A stretch of 35,061 nucleotides of DNA, taken from Gammaproteobacteria bacterium RIFCSPHIGHO2_12_FULL_37_34. GTDB taxonomy: Bacteria; Pseudomonadota; Gammaproteobacteria; DSM-16500. The DNA lies in NCBI GenBank assembly GCA_001801495.1, contig MGXW01000057.1, forward strand, positions 1-35,061. Reading direction: 5' to 3'. Positions 32,431-35,061 of the stretch are shown piece after piece. A program made the translations under genes and the position numbers. The notes under the pieces were generated by a model that was given only the letters and a program-made list of their open reading frames with translations, made no database searches and was not told the origin of the DNA. Each line of letters opens with the position of its first letter. The first letter of the stretch is position 1.

Positions 32431-33906
32431 TTAAATGATGATACAACGATGGCTTAATTGTTCGCTTGGGAGTAGGGGGTAAGCTTGTTGTTTTTTTGGT
32501 TTTGGAGGAAAGAAGCCGGGTGAGTAATCAGAAGCAAATGGGACGAGATGGGATGGTGGGAGATCTTCTTGTGGATTTTTTTTCGCATTGTTTGCGGGTT
32601 CTAAATTCTTTTGCGCCATTATTTTTTCTATACTTGCTTTTTCATCATCAATGTTTATAAACGCTTCTTTTTTGGGCTGCATTTTTGATCGAATCATATC
32701 TCCGATTCTGTAAAATAAACCAGTGAAAACAGCTCCACCGAGCGCGGTTAATCCCACACCAATTAAAGCGGCAGCAGGAATAGAAGCAGGTGGGAAGAAT
32801 ACAAAAAACATACCAATTAAAATAAGTGTTGTGCCAACAACTGGGCGAATACCATTTATGAGCATGGATCGTGCTTGTTTTTTTTGTTGAGTTTGGATGT
32901 GCGTCAGCATTTGTTTTTGAGCATCTATTTCCATCAAGCGGTTATTATTTATTCCCATTTGCTCTATTTTTGGTAAATCCCCACTGCTTGCATTAAAAAA
33001 TTTTGATAAAGGGCCGATTTCAGAACCTGGTTTGAGATGATCTATTTCTACTTGAATTTTATCGGCTACTAATTTGTGTGTGTATCCACGATAAGCGGGT
33101 TTAAAGCATTCGTGCATTTCATCAAAACATAAACCGGCAAAACCAACAATAGCAGATAAACCGCTTGTTAAAAAAAATCCTATCGTATTAATAGCAAGCC
33201 AAACAGCGTCATTAGCAATACGAAAAGGGCGATTGCCTTTTCCGAAAGCATTTTTAAGGCGCGTTAAACGTGGGATTTTTTCTTCTCCTTCTCGAATAGA
33301 GCGAAGCCCAGAATAGAGGGCGATGGTTACATCTGCAAGAAGCGTCACACCATAAGATAACCCAAAAACAGCAAACCATCTGGGTAAAAATCGATGAAAC
33401 TTATCCATATCGTATTTTTCTAAATTTGCTAATGTGCGATTGATATAAATGATGAATAGCCGAATGGCAGTGTACCAACCTGTGGCGGTGTAAATGGTAT
33501 TTGTTCGGAAATTTTCTTTAATTGAATTTTTAAATTGAGACCATAAGCTTCGGTCAATTTTTTTTATATCAGATTCCCCATGAATTTCAGCATTTAATTT
33601 TGCAACAAGTTTGTCATATTTTTCGGCTTCCCATTGATCGACCGGTGTATCTTTGTCGCCTTTTCTGTAAGCATGAGCAAGCTCTTTTGCTATATTCATT
33701 TGGCAAATTTGAGCAGCCCGAGCGATTGTGAGTTGGTTAAATGATGTTATTAATTCGTCGTAAAGTGTTTGAATGTGATTATCAGTGTTGTTATCAATGG
33801 CGTCTTCGTATTTTTTTTTAGCAATCCGATACTTTCTCTCGGCTTCTTTTCCTAATTCAAGAGTGCATATTTTTGCTTTTTCACTACTCGTATAAGCCGC
33901 GAGCAT
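32431..33906 (-). CDS. Unknown membrane protein with C-terminal CaaX motif (candidate effector)
   Basis: A 491-residue protein. Residues about 15-110 are charged and helical, likely coiled coil. Hydrophobic segments are visible at about 144-160, 176-200, 233-260 and a long pair at 354-400 (VVGTTLILIGMFFVFFPPAS and AAALIGVGLTALGGAVFTGL). The C-terminal 80 residues are polar and Pro-rich with a basic patch (PPKPKK). The protein ends S-H-R-C-I-I-I, with Cys488 in a perfect eukaryotic CaaX prenylation box; the final codons were read from the sequence. Prenylated effectors are known in Legionella, so host-membrane targeting is a reasonable inference. The ATG at 33906 has AAGG about 11 bases upstream, rather far. 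Family unknown; a bacterial membrane protein with a chance CIII end is the alternative. Confidence 0.78.
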   Translation of the reverse strand: MLAAYTSSEKAKICTLELGKEAERKYRIAKKKYEDAIDNNTDNHIQTLYDELITSFNQLTIARAAQICQMNIAKELAHAYRKGDKDTPVDQWEAEKYDKLVAKLNAEIHGESDIKKIDRSLWSQFKNSIKENFRTNTIYTATGWYTAIRLFIIYINRTLANLEKYDMDKFHRFLPRWFAVFGLSYGVTLLADVTIALYSGLRSIREGEEKIPRLTRLKNAFGKGNRPFRIANDAVWLAINTIGFFLTSGLSAIVGFAGLCFDEMHECFKPAYRGYTHKLVADKIQVEIDHLKPGSEIGPLSKFFNASSGDLPKIEQMGINNNRLMEIDAQKQMLTHIQTQQKKQARSMLINGIRPVVGTTLILIGMFFVFFPPASIPAAALIGVGLTALGGAVFTGLFYRIGDMIRSKMQPKKEAFINIDDEKASIEKIMAQKNLEPANNAKKNPQEDLPPSHLVPFASDYSPGFFPPKPKKQQAYPLLPSEQLSHRCIII

Positions 33907-34006
33907 GTTAGCAAGCCTTGCAAGGTTACGAAAGCGTAAAAATTTTTGTTTAGTCTAGTTAGTTATAACTATGGACTATCATAAAGCGATCAACCTTAAG
34001 GTAATA

Positions 34007-34145
34007 TTAAGGGCACTTCTAGAAATTGCTCGATTGTCATTCTGAGCGCAGCGAAGAATCTCGTTTTTCCCTGATTTGTAAGGAGATTCTTCGCTGCGCT
34101 CAGAATGACATGCATTGAAAATCGAATTTCTAGAGATGCCCTTAA
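34007..34145. mobile_element. Palindromic element of a second type, at a TA site
   Basis: The outer ends TTAAGGGC (34007-34014) and GCCCTTAA (34138-34145) extend into about 20-bp inverted repeats with two mismatches (TAAGGGCACTTCTAGAAATT at the left). Inside are perfect 28-bp inverted arms, 34035-34062 and 34083-34110, containing TCATTCTGAGCGCAGCGAAG, around a 20-base spacer. Ends of TA-AGGGC form are compatible with a 2-bp TA duplication, as in IS630-type elements, but that assignment is weak. No coding capacity. Unrelated in sequence to the copies at 10906 and 27853. It occupies most of the 368-bp gap between the CaaX protein and the toxin-antitoxin pair. Confidence 0.75.
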
Positions 34146-34204
34146 GACTACAGGATTTTGAGAGATATTCTATTGACGAAAAGCTTGTGTTTTTAAGGAT
34201 CTAT

Positions 34205-34260
34205 TTGATTAATGCGCTCTATAGTATATTATTATATAATATATAATCTATATTATAGAT
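34205..34260 (+). promoter_or_regulatory. Promoter and palindromic operator of the toxin-antitoxin pair
   Basis: TTGATT (34205-34210) with a 16-bp spacer to TATTAT (34227-34232) is a plausible promoter; further TATAAT sequences follow. Just downstream, ATCTATA-T-TATAGAT (34246-34260) is a perfect palindrome with 7-bp arms, 14 bp before the antitoxin ATG. Ribbon-helix-helix antitoxins commonly bind such sites to repress their own operon; that use here is inferred. Confidence 0.5.
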
Positions 34261-34274
34261 AGGGGTAAAATACT

Positions 34275-34508
34275 ATGCCAGCTAAAGTCATGTTTTCTCT
34301 TCCCGATCAATTAGTAGCACGAATGCGCTCGGCTATTCCTTCGCGAGAGCGTAGTAGAGTACTTGCTGTTCTTTTGGAAAAAGAAATCAGTGCACGTGAG
34401 CAACAACTTTTTTTACGAGCTAAGCTTCTTGAAGCAAATAAAAATTTAAAAGAAGAGATGGTTGCATGGGATAAAGAATTTGGTAGTGATGGGTTAAAGG
34501 ATGTCTAA
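34275..34508 (+). CDS. MazE-like antitoxin (ribbon-helix-helix type)
   Basis: A 77-residue protein, first of a two-gene module. The N-terminus (AKVMFSLPDQLVARMRSAIP then SRERSRVLAVLLEKEI) fits a ribbon-helix-helix DNA-binding domain. The C-terminal half is helical and charged (EANKNLKEEMVAWDKEFGSDG), as expected for the toxin-neutralising tail. AGGGG lies about 9 bases before the ATG. The stop overlaps the toxin start by 8 bp. It probably binds the palindrome at 34246-34260. Naming rests mostly on the linked toxin. Confidence 0.8.
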   Translation: MPAKVMFSLPDQLVARMRSAIPSRERSRVLAVLLEKEISAREQQLFLRAKLLEANKNLKEEMVAWDKEFGSDGLKDV

Positions 34509-34842
34509 AAATACTTCTAAATATCAAAGAGGGCAAGTCTATCTTGTAGAAGAACATCACGTGCTAGGACATGAACAAAAAAAGACTCGTCCTTGGGTAT
34601 TAGTTGGCGCGACTCCTATTAATATTGCTCGTAGTACCATCATTGCCGTACCATTATCTACACAGACTAAAGAAATCGCAGATTTGAGTATCAAAGTTTA
34701 CGTGAATAATGCATTTGTATGCGCTGTGTTAGATCAGCTTCGAGCATTAGATAAAAAAAGATTCATTCGTTTTGAAGGTGAGTTATCTGCTTATGAAATG
34801 AGCTTAATCGATGATGGGCTACGCAAAATATTAGCACTTTAA
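34501..34842 (+). CDS. PemK/MazF-family toxin (endoribonuclease)
   Basis: A 113-residue protein of the MazF/PemK fold: a sequence-specific mRNA-cleaving ribonuclease held in check by the linked antitoxin. The N-terminal strand motif is QRGQVYLVEEHHVLGHEQKK, followed by TRPWVLVGATPINIARSTII and the AVPLSTQT segment; the family's conserved Arg and Thr/Ser are present. CAVLDQLRALDKKRFI matches the dimer/active-site region. Length is typical (about 110). It overlaps the antitoxin by 8 bp, so it is translated by coupling. The cleavage site cannot be predicted. Confidence 0.9.
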   Translation: MSKNTSKYQRGQVYLVEEHHVLGHEQKKTRPWVLVGATPINIARSTIIAVPLSTQTKEIADLSIKVYVNNAFVCAVLDQLRALDKKRFIRFEGELSAYEMSLIDDGLRKILAL

Positions 34843-34852
34843 CCTGGCATGA

Positions 34853-35061
34853 TTAGAGGGTGTGTCGGAGGAAATCTCTCTGCTGGGATGCGCTATCTTT
34901 TTCCTTGACAGGTGCTGCTCCAAATTGTCCTAGAGCAGATACCGAAGCGCTCCTCTTATTATTGCTACCATCATTTGATGCTTTTTTCGATGGAGGAGAA
35001 GAGTGAGAGTGCGGGAGTCCATTCTGTATCTTACTATCGCTTCCTGGCAATTTAGGTGGTT
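34853..35061 (-). CDS. Unknown protein, C-terminal fragment (enters from right edge)
   Basis: The minus-strand frame is open from the right edge to the stop at 34853-34855, giving the last 69 or so residues, ...PPKLPGSDSKIQNG ... RDFLRHTL. It is rich in Ser, Pro, Lys and Asn with no hydrophobic segment, so it is likely a disordered tail. There is no ATG in the visible part (only a TTG at 35050), so this is most probably the end of a longer gene. The PPK-type Pro/Lys patch resembles the tail of the CaaX protein at 32431-33906, but this is composition, not clear homology. It converges on the toxin gene with a 10-bp gap. Confidence 0.6.
   Translation of the reverse strand, partial: PPKLPGSDSKIQNGLPHSHSSPPSKKASNDGSNNKRSASVSALGQFGAAPVKEKDSASQQRDFLRHTL

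Noticed and set aside
34007..34145. CRISPR array or tandem repeats
   Set aside because: There are only two inverted arms with one spacer, not direct repeats with several spacers; no cas genes are present.
35048..35050. TTG at 35050 as the start of a 65-residue gene
   Set aside because: The frame continues to the right edge without a stop and no ribosome site is visible, so a C-terminal fragment is more likely.

Overview
The window is a stretch of AT-rich (about 40% GC by eye) gammaproteobacterial chromosome. Three things point to the order Legionellales, close to Coxiella: the gene order recA-recX-alaS-(lysC)-csrA-tRNAs, the order gltA / sdhCDAB-sucABCD, and several large proteins that look like effectors of an intracellular bacterium. 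The placement is inference; no rRNA or other typing gene is present.

Left part (1-9.6 kb, mostly minus strand): the start of an unknown gene runs off the left edge. A 200-bp non-coding block of stacked hairpins follows, carrying partial copies of the 3' end of the adjacent tRNA-Arg(ACG). Next come tRNA-Ser(GCT), csrA (with a long C-terminal tail), lysC, alaS, recX, recA and pncC, with mutS divergent. recA to lysC are packed with overlaps or gaps of a few bases, and the csrA stop lies 6 bp from tRNA-Ser.

Middle (9.6-26.9 kb): gltA faces away from one long plus-strand run, sdhC-sdhD-sdhA-sdhB-sucA-sucB-sucC-sucD-serS-lapA-lapB-dusA, ending in a 915-residue protein with a kinase-like C-terminus. 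This run encodes a TCA segment (succinate dehydrogenase, 2-oxoglutarate dehydrogenase E1/E2, succinyl-CoA ligase), seryl-tRNA synthetase, the LPS-assembly pair LapA/LapB and a tRNA dihydrouridine synthase. A 152-bp non-autonomous palindromic element with 9-bp target duplications sits in the gltA/sdhC intergenic region and splits the predicted gltA promoter from its leader.

Right part (26.9-35 kb): an unknown helical protein, a second copy of the same palindromic element (again with a 9-bp duplication), a small membrane protein, class Ia ribonucleotide reductase nrdA-nrdB with a well-formed pair of NrdR boxes, a 491-residue membrane protein ending in a eukaryote-type CaaX prenylation motif (C-I-I-I), a different 139-bp palindromic element at a TA site, a MazE/MazF-like toxin-antitoxin pair with a palindromic operator, and the proline/serine-rich tail of a gene entering from the right edge.

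The core genes are ordinary and intact. The new material lies in the accessory pieces: the paired palindromic elements, the tRNA-tail hairpin cassette, and the candidate effectors (kinase-like, CaaX-ending and the two edge fragments). No CRISPR array, rRNA, transposase or integrase gene is visible.
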